64,000 nucleotides of DNA, taken from the NCBI RefSeq assembly GCF_007860095.1, contig NZ_SJPT01000002.1, forward strand, positions 124,001 through 188,000. Reading direction: 5' to 3'. The position numbers and the translations under genes are program-made. Under the pieces are notes generated by a model. It had not been told where the DNA came from. It was given only the letters and a program-made list of their open reading frames with translations, and did no database searches. This DNA comes from Novipirellula galeiformis (GTDB lineage Bacteria > Planctomycetota > Planctomycetia > Pirellulales > Pirellulaceae). Below, in pieces: positions 35,093-44,098 of the stretch; the first letter of the stretch is position 1, and every line of letters begins with the position of its first letter.

Positions 35093-36532
35093 TCAAGAGA
35101 GCATGCGTCGCAGCGCTAGCCAAAACATTTTGAGTCCTTGGGCGTTCCGCAGTTGGAGTGCGCCAATCAATCGTTCACGCGTTACATCATTTTGTGGCAT
35201 GTGATGCAGTGCAAAACGTCCCCGTCGCTCGCTGACCACGACCGGGACCGTCATCGCCAGCAACCCCTCGTCGCCGCGAGTTACCCCAAATCCGCTGCTG
35301 CCTCGGCCTCCGAACGGGACACGTGGATCGGCGGTGGGGGTGATCATTTCGTTGATCGCGACGGAGCCCACGTTCAACTGGTTTGCCATCGCGATCGCGG
35401 CTCGACGGGGGCCAAACACGGACGCCGCTAGACGGTAACGGCACTGATTGATGGCCGCCACCGCATCCTCGCTGTTTTTCAGACGAACCACGCTAATGAC
35501 CGGAGCGAACAGATCCGCTGACACAATTTCTGCGTCCATGGGAACGCGATCGAGTACCAACGTGCGCATCTCGCCGGTCGCCGCTAATCGTTCCGCGTCG
35601 TAATGTTGAGTTGCGTCGATCGCACCGCCGGAAATGGCTTCGTCAATCGTCTGGGCAACGCCGGCGCGGGCGACCGGGTGGATGACGAAGTGCTTGTCTG
35701 TCTCGTCAAGCCGTTGACAAAGCCGCGTGACGACCGCGTCGGCCATGGGGGAATCTTCGACGAGCAATCGTCGCGGCCCGATACAGGTCGCTCCGCTGTT
35801 CAAATTCAAACCAAATTTGACGAACGAGCAGACGCGGTCGAGATCCGCGCCGGGCAGCACGACGACCGCGTCACAGCCGCTCAGTTCCATGATCGCAGGG
35901 GTAAGCGTTTTGGCCGTTTGTTCAAGCACCTTGCGGCCAGTGTTCGCCGAGCCGGTCAGTACAACCAAATCGACAGGTTGGGGCGTGGTCGTCGCGTTTA
36001 AGATGCTGGCCGCCGCTGTGGGTGAGGAATCGAGTTGGAGGAGTGCCTGCTCGGGAACACCCGCATCGTAGAAGCAACGGACCAACATCCGCGTCAGTGC
36101 TTCGCACCCTTCGGCCGGCTTGAGCAACACTCGATTACCCGCGGCGAGTGCCTGAGCCACTTGAACCCCGGTTAACAACAGCGGGTAGTTCCATGTTCCG
36201 ATGATCAGTACCGTGCCATGGGGAGCTCGACGAACCGTGCTGCGAACGCCCCACAACCACAGCGGTCGTCCTCGCACACCGAGTTGGCGAGACGCCAAAA
36301 TGGTTGCCCCTTTTTTTGCTAGGTATTTCAAAGCGTCGCACAGCGGGATCAGCTCGGCGGTGACGGTTTCAAAAGCGTCGGTTCGCTGTTCACTGATACA
36401 CAACCCTGATAAATTATCCGCTTGGCGTGCGATTGCAAATCTCGCTCCCGCCACGATTTTGCAGCGTTGGCGGAGCGTCAAGCCGTTCCACGGGGTCGCT
36501 GACTCGATTTGCATCCGAACTGCCTTTCCCAT
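35093..36532 (-). CDS. Aldehyde dehydrogenase family protein
   Basis: 479 aa, start ATG at 36532 with AGGA 5 nt upstream. Catalytic residues are present: Asn in IIGTWNYPLL, Glu in PAIMELSGCDAVVVLPG and the nucleophile Cys in NLNSGATCIGPRRLLVE. The usual ELGG is ELSG here and GQ(T/V)C is GATC, both seen in divergent ALDHs related to AldH/CrtNc-type and coniferyl aldehyde enzymes. The final 40 residues are an extra basic helix (LKMFWLALRRMLS), which may touch the membrane. Adjacent to a CrtI-like gene, it could oxidise a carotenoid aldehyde to an acid. Divergent from the nitroreductase gene. Confidence 0.85.
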   Translation of the reverse strand: MGKAVRMQIESATPWNGLTLRQRCKIVAGARFAIARQADNLSGLCISEQRTDAFETVTAELIPLCDALKYLAKKGATILASRQLGVRGRPLWLWGVRSTVRRAPHGTVLIIGTWNYPLLLTGVQVAQALAAGNRVLLKPAEGCEALTRMLVRCFYDAGVPEQALLQLDSSPTAAASILNATTTPQPVDLVVLTGSANTGRKVLEQTAKTLTPAIMELSGCDAVVVLPGADLDRVCSFVKFGLNLNSGATCIGPRRLLVEDSPMADAVVTRLCQRLDETDKHFVIHPVARAGVAQTIDEAISGGAIDATQHYDAERLAATGEMRTLVLDRVPMDAEIVSADLFAPVISVVRLKNSEDAVAAINQCRYRLAASVFGPRRAAIAMANQLNVGSVAINEMITPTADPRVPFGGRGSSGFGVTRGDEGLLAMTVPVVVSERRGRFALHHMPQNDVTRERLIGALQLRNAQGLKMFWLALRRMLS

Positions 36533-36574
36533 TGTGATCCTGAAAATCTAATCCACTGACGTGTGTCGAGTCTT

Positions 36575-37198
36575 ATGAATCCAACTCAATCTAACGTTCT
36601 TGATGCAATCCAAAATCGATATAGCCCTTATCGGTTCGAGCCGCGTGAAGTGGAAGATGACAAAATATTAGCGTGCTTGGAAGCAGCCCGTTGGGCCGCC
36701 AGTAGTTTTAATGACCAACCTTGGAACTGGATCGTAGCGCGGCGCCAAGACACGGTCGAATTTGAAACGATGATTGACTGTTTGATGGAGGCAAACCAAG
36801 ATTGGGCTCGCCAAGCCGGTGCGTTATTGATCACGGTCAATCGGACCACTTTTCGGCGAAATCAGAAACACAACCGAGTGGCGCTGCACGATCTCGGGCA
36901 AGCCTCGGCCTATCTCGCCCTGCAAGCGGCCGAGCTCGGATTACAGGCTCATCAAATGGGCGGTGTCAATTTGAGTCGGCTTCGACAACAGTACGAGATT
37001 CCCCAAGATCACGAGCCACAAACCGCGATCGCGATTGGCTATCCCGATCGCAGCGAACCGACGAGCGAGCAAGGCAAGGCGTGGCAAGCGAGAGAAAACA
37101 GCGCCCGTCAACGTTTGTCGTTGAGTGAGCAGACGTTTGTCGGAAAATGGGGCGTTCCCGCCGAATTTGTCAAAAGAAGTGAGGGAAAAGTGAGCTAG
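36575..37198 (+). CDS. Nitroreductase family protein
   Basis: 207 aa from the ATG at 36575 (a GTG at 36563 is also in frame). FMN-binding fold marks: NRYSPYRFEPREVEDDKILA, EAARWAASSFNDQPWNWIVA, and a C-terminal GVPAEFVKRSEGK. The NR fold reduces nitro, quinone or flavin substrates with NAD(P)H and needs a dimer for FMN binding. A 42-bp gap separates it from the divergent aldehyde dehydrogenase gene, so the two may share a control region. The substrate is unknown. Confidence 0.87.
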   Translation: MNPTQSNVLDAIQNRYSPYRFEPREVEDDKILACLEAARWAASSFNDQPWNWIVARRQDTVEFETMIDCLMEANQDWARQAGALLITVNRTTFRRNQKHNRVALHDLGQASAYLALQAAELGLQAHQMGGVNLSRLRQQYEIPQDHEPQTAIAIGYPDRSEPTSEQGKAWQARENSARQRLSLSEQTFVGKWGVPAEFVKRSEGKVS

Positions 37199-37689
37199 AT
37201 TCAGTCCCCCGCAAACGCGTCGGATGATGATTGGCTCGGAATCGCGGTAACAACGGCGCGTGGAAACGGGTCAGCCAACATGGATGGACGCTGGGCTGGG
37301 TTACTGAACAAGGCGGCAAACGCTGGACGCGAAGGGTAACGGCGTGCCTTTCGACAAGCAACGTTTGGATAGACGCGGATGATGAGCCCGTGGGCTCCGT
37401 CCCCGATGGGCCCGCGGGCTTCGTCCCGCCTCATTTTTGCTAGTGGACGGGGAGTACAGCAACGAAGCGAAACTCTGTAGACTAACGTCTACCGATGTTG
37501 CGAGGCAATGGCTCACCTCGTTTCAGGCGGATTCCGTGATCCTGGTCGCAGCAGGGCGTGTTCGCCATGGGGGAACATGACGGTTACAACAGATGACGGA
37601 AACATTTTCCTTTTTTTGGGGAGGCGCAACGTGTGTGTTGCCCCAACCTCCGCACCGACGCGGGGTTACAATATAGGCCTGTTCAAACC
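37199..37689. other. 490-bp intergenic region with 24-bp tandem duplication
   Basis: No gene is supported. A 24-bp duplication lies at 37381-37428. The downstream phosphatase frame stays open from 37633, but the coding start is placed at 37690. Confidence 0.45.
37381..37428. repeat. Two 24-bp tandem units
   Basis: Unit 1 is 37381-37404 and unit 2 is 37405-37428, with 20 of 24 bases the same. The motif GCCCGTGGGC within each unit is itself palindromic. Confidence 0.75.
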
Positions 37690-39048
37690 GTGCAACACCT
37701 CGACCCGAGTCAACAATCAGTGTCGGAATCTTGGAACTCTGGTATTACGTATTCGCAGCTGACGGATGTCGGCATGCGTCGTGCGAATAACCAAGATTCG
37801 ATGGCGGTGTTGATGGCCGGAACCCTCGATCGATTTTATCATCACGGCCATTTGTTTGTTGTCGCCGATGGAATGGGAGCTCATGCCGCCGGAGAATTAG
37901 CAAGCCGATTAGCGGTCGAGCACATCGCGATGCAGTACTTCCGCTCGGCGGAAGAGGATTGCCCCGAAGCCCTGAGGATTGCGGTTCGCGAATCTAACGC
38001 CGAGATCCACCGCCGCGGTCAACAGAATCCTGAATTCTACAATATGGGAACCACGGCGAGCAGTTTGGCAATCCTGCCCGTCGGCGCGGTGGTCGCTCAC
38101 GTAGGCGATTCACGCGTCTACCGTTTACGTGATCGTGTGCTCGAGCAATTGACGTTCGACCACTCGTTGGTATGGGAGATGGAGGCGAGCGGGCAAATTC
38201 ATCCTGACAGTGTGCTTGGGCAATCGATCCCCAAAAATGTCATCACACGCTCGCTTGGCCCGAATGCGAACGTCGAAGTCGATCTTGAAGGCCCGTTTGA
38301 GATTCACGCGAACGACCAATTCCTGCTCTGCAGTGATGGTTTGTCGGGGCAGGTCGAGGACGAAGAAATCGCTGCGATCATGGATTGTTTGCCTGCCAAT
38401 TTAGCGACCCGCGTGTTGGTCGATCTCGCCAATCTGCGCGGCGGTCCCGATAATTCGACGGTGATCATTGTTCGCGTTGAAGCGGACTTCGCTGAGGTCT
38501 CGGGAAAATCGACCGTCGCCAAACGTCCGCGACGACGGAGAGAACCGAGTGCGGTTTCGCCTCTGTTAATGGGGACCGCAGCGATTTGTTTCCTGGGGTC
38601 GCTGGGGTTGGGACTCGCCATGGCGGTGCTCAACACCCCGGTTAGCAAAGCATTGGGGCCAATGATCATTGCCTTCATCTTGGGGATGATCGCGTCGGCG
38701 TTCTGCGTCGCCCAATACATTCAGAGTAAGCCGAAATGCAAAGCGAAGCCACTGCCCAAAACGCCTGGCGGCAAAGGCCCTTATCGAAGGTACAGCGCCA
38801 ATCCCAGCAAAGAACTCTTCGACCGGCTGGGAAAAACGGTGGAAGAATTGCGATCCGCCGCATCCCAGAGAAATTGGATGATGGACTGGGGCAAGATCGA
38901 TGAATTGCAGCAGAAAGGCAGCGTGGCGGTCGCGCAAGCTCAATTCAAGACAGCGATTCGCTTGCAAGCCGAAGCGATCATCGAAACAATGCATCAACTC
39001 CGCGAACTCAATAATCGAGCCGCCAACGAAACCGATATTGAACGTTAG
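37690..39048 (+). CDS. PP2C-type protein phosphatase with C-terminal membrane helices
   Basis: 452 aa from the GTG at 37690 (frame open to 37633). The PP2C domain (about 20-265) has metal-binding Asp residues in VGMRRANNQDS, FVVADGMGAHAAGELAS, AHVGDSRVYRLRD, LLCSDGLSGQVEDEE and RGGPDNSTVIIV. After a basic linker (KRPRRRREPS) come two membrane helices (about 300-360: LLMGTAAICFLGSLGLGLAM and ALGPMIIAFILGMIASAFCV) and a helical cytoplasmic tail of about 90 residues. It should dephosphorylate targets of Hanks kinases such as that at 19.6 kb, though they are not co-located. The membrane-bound, C-terminal tail architecture is uncommon for stand-alone PP2C. Confidence 0.9.
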   Translation: MQHLDPSQQSVSESWNSGITYSQLTDVGMRRANNQDSMAVLMAGTLDRFYHHGHLFVVADGMGAHAAGELASRLAVEHIAMQYFRSAEEDCPEALRIAVRESNAEIHRRGQQNPEFYNMGTTASSLAILPVGAVVAHVGDSRVYRLRDRVLEQLTFDHSLVWEMEASGQIHPDSVLGQSIPKNVITRSLGPNANVEVDLEGPFEIHANDQFLLCSDGLSGQVEDEEIAAIMDCLPANLATRVLVDLANLRGGPDNSTVIIVRVEADFAEVSGKSTVAKRPRRRREPSAVSPLLMGTAAICFLGSLGLGLAMAVLNTPVSKALGPMIIAFILGMIASAFCVAQYIQSKPKCKAKPLPKTPGGKGPYRRYSANPSKELFDRLGKTVEELRSAASQRNWMMDWGKIDELQQKGSVAVAQAQFKTAIRLQAEAIIETMHQLRELNNRAANETDIER

Positions 39049-39080
39049 AGCCGTTTGACAAACGACGTGGGATTCACGTC

Positions 39081-39140
39081 GTAGCTGCGTTCGCCAGAAC
39101 GAGGTCCACCGTTTGGCGACGTGTGGGCTACATGAAAAAT
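39081..39140. repeat. Dispersed ~60-bp palindromic repeat, copy 2
   Basis: Partner of 5521-5580, 27 of 30 identical bases in the first half. It sits 32 bp after the PP2C gene's stop and may act as a 3'-end structure. Confidence 0.6.
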
Positions 39141-39216
39141 TTAAAAGGCTCTAAGCGGTGCCGCGTGGATGGCGAAGCATCCGTCGTTCGGTTTTGACGC
39201 GGGGGCGACTGACACG

Positions 39217-39882
39217 TTAAACGCCATGTTGACGTAACAGTTTCCTCGGGACGCCAATCGAGACAAGCTCGATCTGACCTAGAAATTGGCTGGCTTGCTG
39301 TAATCCAAAGCCAATTTTTTCGGCGACAAACGTGATCGTTAGATCGGCATTGAAGGTGTGCAGGTCGGCGGTTCCCGTGTCCACATCGATTCCGGTCGGT
39401 ACATCGATTGCGATCCGCGTCGCCTGAGTTCGGTTAGCAATGCGGACCGCATCCGCGTAGAGACCTCGCAACGGCCCGGTGGCTCCGGTGCCGAGCAGAC
39501 AATCGACGATCACGTCAGCATCGCCGACTAGCTGTTCGATTTCCGCTTGATTTTCGACCACGTGAACATCAAGGTCGGCTCGGAGGGCGATATTTGCGTT
39601 CGCCGCCGCATCCCCCGAAAGCGCATCCGTAGGGACCACCGAAATGACGCGGACGTCCCGCCCCATCAGATCGAGATGACGTGCGATCACATAGCCATCA
39701 CCCCCGTTGTTCCCTTTGCCGCAAAGCACGATGATGCATCCACTCGAGGCGGACCGCTGGATCACCTCGGCGGCACCGCGGCCGGCGTTTTCCATCAACA
39801 CCAGCCCCAACATCCCGTATTCCTGGATCGCTCGCTGGTCGACCGATTGAACTTGTTCACGAGTCAGGGGGAGACGTTTCAT
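39217..39882 (-). CDS. nnrE: NAD(P)H-hydrate epimerase
   Basis: 221 aa from the ATG at 39882, which has CGGAG about 10 nt upstream; the frame is open to 39963. It repairs damaged NAD(P)HX by epimerising the R form. YjeF_N-domain marks: LTREQVQSVDQRAIQEYGML, ENAGRGAAEVI, VLCGKGNNGGDGYVIARHL (the nucleotide-binding loop), and IAIDVPTGIDVDTG with the catalytic Asp. It lacks the C-terminal ADP-dependent dehydratase domain found in fused E. coli NnrD-E proteins, so the dehydratase must be elsewhere. The FmdB gene is divergent 94 bp away. Confidence 0.92.
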   Translation of the reverse strand: MKRLPLTREQVQSVDQRAIQEYGMLGLVLMENAGRGAAEVIQRSASSGCIIVLCGKGNNGGDGYVIARHLDLMGRDVRVISVVPTDALSGDAAANANIALRADLDVHVVENQAEIEQLVGDADVIVDCLLGTGATGPLRGLYADAVRIANRTQATRIAIDVPTGIDVDTGTADLHTFNADLTITFVAEKIGFGLQQASQFLGQIELVSIGVPRKLLRQHGV

Positions 39883-39976
39883 GGTTGGCCGCTCCGGGAA
39901 TGGTTTTGCGGAAATCGAAGTCGCTTGTCTATAATCCGTTTGGATCAAACTCACCCTTTTCAAAGTTTACCAGAAC

Positions 39977-40204
39977 ATGCCACTCTACGAATACGAATGC
40001 AAACCGTGTAACAAGTTGGTCGAAGTGTTGTTACGTCGCAGTGACGAAATTGCCGAGTGTCCCCACTGTGCTAACCGAGACATCGAACGCCAATTGAGCG
40101 TTCCTGCATCCCCCGCTGTTCGTAGCGGTGGTTCGTTGCCGGTAGCGGGCGGTGGTGAAGCGTGCGGGGCACCCCGTTGTTGCGGTGGTGGTTTCCAGAT
40201 GTAA
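39977..40204 (+). CDS. FmdB-type zinc-ribbon protein
   Basis: A 75-aa protein. MPLYEYECKPCNKLVEVL with Cys8 and Cys11, then AECPHCANRDIERQLS with two more Cys: the FmdB/CxxC-CxxC zinc ribbon. A Gly/Ser-rich linker and the C-terminal CGAPRCCGGGFQM follow; the three extra Cys residues are common in planctomycete versions. The role is unknown; FmdB was first seen beside formamidase genes and is thought regulatory. Small single-gene unit. Confidence 0.88.
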   Translation: MPLYEYECKPCNKLVEVLLRRSDEIAECPHCANRDIERQLSVPASPAVRSGGSLPVAGGGEACGAPRCCGGGFQM

Positions 40205-40297
40205 AGCGTCTCGCACCAAGGATCGCCCGGCCGTCGCCTGAACAAGGCGATTCCGGCGCCGGCAGCGGCAATCGACTCAGCGCCCGCGATGGTACGA

Positions 40298-41446
40298 TTA
40301 CTTGACCGCCAGCATGCGCTCGAGCGCGACCAAACTCCACTTCGAAATTTCGTCGCTCACCTCGATCCGATTGACAATCGCACCGTCGCGAAGATTTTCA
40401 AGCGTCCAACACAGGTGTGGCAGGTCGATGCGATACATCGTCGAGCACATACAGATCACAGGGCTCAAGAAATGAATCTCTTGTTCGGGATGTTCGGCCT
40501 TCAAGCGATTGACTAGGTGCAACTCGGTTCCGATCGCCCACTTGGTTCCGGCAGGGCTATTTTGCACCGTGTCGATGATCTTCCCCGTGCTGCCGGAAAC
40601 ATCCGCAATGTCATTCACTTCGCGAGGGCATTCGGGATGGACGAGGATCTTGATTCCCGGATGGTTTTTGCGGAAGCCGTCGACGTGTTCGGGACGAAAC
40701 ATTTGGTGGACGCTGCAATGTCCCTTCCAAAGAATCACACGACTGTCTTGGAGTGCTTTTTCGGTGTTGCCGCCTAGTTCAAGTGCATAGGGATCCCAGA
40801 CCGGCATTTGTTCTTCGCCAATCCCCAACCCCAAGGCGGTGTTACGTCCGAGATGTTGGTCGGGGAAAAAGAATACTCGATCTCCTCGCTCGTAGGCCCA
40901 TTCCAGGACCGCCTTGGCATTGCTGCTGGTGCACACGATTCCACCGTGGCGACCACAGAAAGCTTTTAGTGAGGCCGCGCTATTGATATAGGTGACCGGG
41001 ATCACCCGCTGGGTATCGATAACCTCGGACATGTCTTCCCAAGCCGCTTCGACCTGTTTGATCGCTGCCATATCGGCCATCGAACACCCGGCTGCCATAT
41101 CGGGAAGCAGGACGGTGACCCGGTTGCCATCGCGTTCGGCTAATTTCTCCGGCCGGTTCGCAAGAATATCAGCGGTCTCGGCCATGAAGTGAACGCCACA
41201 GAAAACAATCGTGCGGCACGTCCGGCTGGCCGCGGCCATTTCACTTAACTTGTAACTATCGCCACGTAGATCGGTATGGGCGATCACTTCGTCTTGTTGA
41301 TAGTGATGTCCAAGGATCAAAAGCGAATCGCCAAGTTCGGCACGCACCGCTTCGATACGGGCCTGCAATTCGTCCGGTTGAAGCGTTCGGTAAGACGCTA
41401 ACGGATGAAGGGCATCTTTGTCGTGTTGGGTGATGGTCGCGTTCAA
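40298..41446 (-). CDS. nadA: Quinolinate synthase A
   Basis: 382 aa from a TTG at 41446 (AAGGA 6 nt upstream supports this start). NadA condenses iminoaspartate with DHAP, the second step of de novo NAD synthesis. It has a [4Fe-4S] cluster with Cys in VFCGVHFMAETADIL, IVCTSSNAK and SPVICMCSTMYRI, and the ILGHHYQQDEVIAHTDLRGD N-terminal motif. NadB and NadC are not in the window. The length fits the type II/III NadA family. Confidence 0.94.
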   Translation of the reverse strand: MNATITQHDKDALHPLASYRTLQPDELQARIEAVRAELGDSLLILGHHYQQDEVIAHTDLRGDSYKLSEMAAASRTCRTIVFCGVHFMAETADILANRPEKLAERDGNRVTVLLPDMAAGCSMADMAAIKQVEAAWEDMSEVIDTQRVIPVTYINSAASLKAFCGRHGGIVCTSSNAKAVLEWAYERGDRVFFFPDQHLGRNTALGLGIGEEQMPVWDPYALELGGNTEKALQDSRVILWKGHCSVHQMFRPEHVDGFRKNHPGIKILVHPECPREVNDIADVSGSTGKIIDTVQNSPAGTKWAIGTELHLVNRLKAEHPEQEIHFLSPVICMCSTMYRIDLPHLCWTLENLRDGAIVNRIEVSDEISKWSLVALERMLAVK

Positions 41447-41561
41447 CGGTGGTCCTTCGGTATCAGAAAAAACGTTTGCGTAGGAGGAAAACTTGCTCCC
41501 GTCCCTGGCAACGTGATTATCGTTTTCATGTTTAGTAGGCGTTTTCTATGCCAAGGGCGTC

Positions 41562-41597
41562 AAATCCCATAGCCCAGGCAAATCCTATAGCCCAGGC
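41562..41597. repeat. Two 18-bp tandem units
   Basis: AAATCCCATAGCCCAGGC (41562-41579) and AAATCCTATAGCCCAGGC (41580-41597), one mismatch. It lies in the gap between the cytochrome gene and nadA. Confidence 0.8.
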
Positions 41598-41725
41598 GTT
41601 TTAGCTCGCTTCGCGGTACCTTGTTGGGCAATCACAACCATTTTGGGCCATCCCATTGGGTGCCGAGCGAAGGCAGTCTTCCTTGATTGTACCCGTAAAT
41701 CACTGAAACGAGCGATGGCCCCTTG

Positions 41726-44014
41726 TCACGACTCGTTTTCCGCGTCGGCAGCCATCTTTTCCTTCAAATAGCGCAGCGCGGTTTGATAATCCTCCACCGC
41801 GGGCGCTAACTCGACTGCTTTTTGCAGTTGCACCAGTGCCTCATCGTCCTTCCCGTTTAAATACAACGCCAATCCATAGCGGTATTGCACATGGGCGTTG
41901 TCGGGAACCAAGGCGGCGTCCCGCGCGATCAGCGGTAATTCCGCACGACGCAGCTGTTTCGCCAACGCAGTCATCTCGGCGGCTTGAGGCCCACCGGCCT
42001 GAGCAAGGGAGTCTAAGAGCTCCGCAAAATTGGATCTCGCCCCGGTGCTGTTCGGTTCCACGCGAATCGCGTCTTGATACGAGTCGATCGCTTCGCCGTA
42101 GCGACCGAGTTGTTCGCACAGCGCCGCCCACGCCAGATGGGCTCCCGAGCGATCCGATGCGTTCATCAACGTTCCCTTGACACTACGGGCGGCGAGTTCC
42201 ACTTGACTCCGTTGCGAATCCTCGAGCTCTCGCACCGCTCCGGTGGCAATCATCACACGTGTCGCTTCGTCGCGTACGGATTTGGACTCGTCCTCGAGCA
42301 ACGGAAACAAGTCCTTGGCTATCCGCTCGGCCGAAGCATTCATGTAAACCGTGACTGCCGCGGTTCGCAGGAGCGGATGGGCATCCATGTTTTTGATCAA
42401 CTCACGCGAGATCGGCAACGCTTCGCGAACGCCCGCTTGGCCGAGTTCCGATAACGCGGTGGCGCGGGCGTAGGCCGGTGCAACTTCGTCAGGCTCGTTG
42501 ACCAGCCGAAGCATCGCTTCGACTCCGCCGGGATCCCCCGCACGAAACGCTGCAAACGCTTCCCCGAAATGAAACGGTTGATGGCGTTCCTTGCCATACC
42601 ACTGCTCACACGCATCGTCACACCATTGATTCGTTTTGGCCAACATCTGGGCGATTTGCTCGTTTCCTTCGTCGGCTAATCGCAACCAATCGGCGTAGTG
42701 CTTGGCTTGTTCACTTGTCGCAGAATCCAAATCCTTTCGGAGGTCTTCGATGTGACAACCGCTGCACGCGTTAGGCGTCCCCAGTTTGACCGACAAATCG
42801 GGGCGAGGGACGCGGAGACTGTGGTCACGACGGGGATCGACCTCCATATAAGTCGTGTGCGGCATGTGGCAATTCACACACATCGCACCCGCAGTTCCAG
42901 GGACATGATGGTGATGAGAGGGGACATCGTATTTGCCTGCGGCGTGTTGATGACACGAGGTGCACGTTTCATTGCCCTGGTGTTTTAACTGCAGCGAATG
43001 AGGGTCGTGGCAATCGCTGCAGCGGATGTTCTTGTGATACATCTTGCTTTGAATAAACGAACCGAAAACGTAGACCTCGTCCTTGATCTGGCCATCGGCG
43101 TGGTAGGTCGCAGGGCTCATCAGCTCTAGCGCATAGTGATCAAAATAGGAATCCCCGCCGCGGAAATGAGGATCCATCACCCCGCGTCGACTGTGGCAGG
43201 GGGCGCACGATTGGATCTCCGCTTCGTTGCTGTCGCCCTTCAACTTGGACAATCCGTAACCGTAGCGACGGTCCCAAAACAGCGACTTGTTGTTGGCGAG
43301 TTCCACATGCATGCTGCCAGGTCCGTGACAAGCTTCACAGCTAACGTCGATCTCAGAGAACGTCGTGTGGTAACGATTCGCCTTGGGGTCGAAGTTCGTT
43401 TTTAAATCGGTGGAGTGACAATCTGCGCACATGGTTTGCCATCGCTGGGCAATCCCGGTCCAATGCAGCGGGTCCTCGGGTTCGAGTTTCTCGTTAACGT
43501 CCGGCGGACGTAGGTAGAACCAACGTTTGCCTTGGGTATCCCAGCTGATCCGGAGCACCTGTAGCCGTGACAATTCGTTCTCCGGCATGTCGTCGCTGCG
43601 ATCGAATTCAACCATATATTGTTGAAGCGGATCGACTCCGAAGACGTACTTCACTTCAAAGTCTTCCATCGCGCCACTGGGGCCTTCGGTGTGCACCATG
43701 AATCGTTTACCGTCTCGGTACATGCGATTGATCAAACCATCGTGCTCGAAGGTGACGTTCTGGAAGTCGCCCAAGACGGTTTCATCCGTGGCAATATCCA
43801 TCGCCAAATCGTGATGCGATCCGCGAAATGCCTCGGCTTGTTCGCGGTGACAATCGATGCAAGCGGCTCGCCCAACAAAGTGCGCCTCGGTTCCCTCCGG
43901 TTTGGCGATCCAATAATCGGCAAACACGGCGCTGCCGATCATCAAGATAACGACGCCAATCAGGTGCGGAGCAAACCGGCGAGTGCGTTTCGTCGTGGAG
44001 GGCGATTTAGACAA
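41726..44014 (-). CDS. Exported eight-haem cytochrome c with HEAT/TPR C-terminus
   Basis: A 762-aa protein. Start is a TTG at 44014 (no better start found). Residues 18-35 are a signal anchor. Eight CxxCH haem sites are visible: CIDCH 52, CADCH 196, CEACH 226, CAPCH 270, CSDCH 332, CTSCH 351, CVNCH 379 and CSGCH 417. From about 480 to 640 come HEAT-like helical repeats (AYARATALSELGQAGVREAL), and from about 640 to 745 TPRs with HLAWAALCEQLGRYGEAIDS. It should transfer electrons in the periplasm, perhaps as a multi-haem oxidoreductase of the nitrite/hydroxylamine type, but the catalytic haem-ligand motif is not identified. The helical tail suggests a protein partner. No partner quinol oxidase is adjacent. 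Confidence 0.85.
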   Translation of the reverse strand: MSKSPSTTKRTRRFAPHLIGVVILMIGSAVFADYWIAKPEGTEAHFVGRAACIDCHREQAEAFRGSHHDLAMDIATDETVLGDFQNVTFEHDGLINRMYRDGKRFMVHTEGPSGAMEDFEVKYVFGVDPLQQYMVEFDRSDDMPENELSRLQVLRISWDTQGKRWFYLRPPDVNEKLEPEDPLHWTGIAQRWQTMCADCHSTDLKTNFDPKANRYHTTFSEIDVSCEACHGPGSMHVELANNKSLFWDRRYGYGLSKLKGDSNEAEIQSCAPCHSRRGVMDPHFRGGDSYFDHYALELMSPATYHADGQIKDEVYVFGSFIQSKMYHKNIRCSDCHDPHSLQLKHQGNETCTSCHQHAAGKYDVPSHHHHVPGTAGAMCVNCHMPHTTYMEVDPRRDHSLRVPRPDLSVKLGTPNACSGCHIEDLRKDLDSATSEQAKHYADWLRLADEGNEQIAQMLAKTNQWCDDACEQWYGKERHQPFHFGEAFAAFRAGDPGGVEAMLRLVNEPDEVAPAYARATALSELGQAGVREALPISRELIKNMDAHPLLRTAAVTVYMNASAERIAKDLFPLLEDESKSVRDEATRVMIATGAVRELEDSQRSQVELAARSVKGTLMNASDRSGAHLAWAALCEQLGRYGEAIDSYQDAIRVEPNSTGARSNFAELLDSLAQAGGPQAAEMTALAKQLRRAELPLIARDAALVPDNAHVQYRYGLALYLNGKDDEALVQLQKAVELAPAVEDYQTALRYLKEKMAADAENES

Positions 44015-44098
44015 GGTGAGTGCGTGCAGCGGGAGGGAGAGGAATCAAGGATTGGCATGGCGTGGGATCGATGGAGTCCAATCCATCCTGAACGGATC

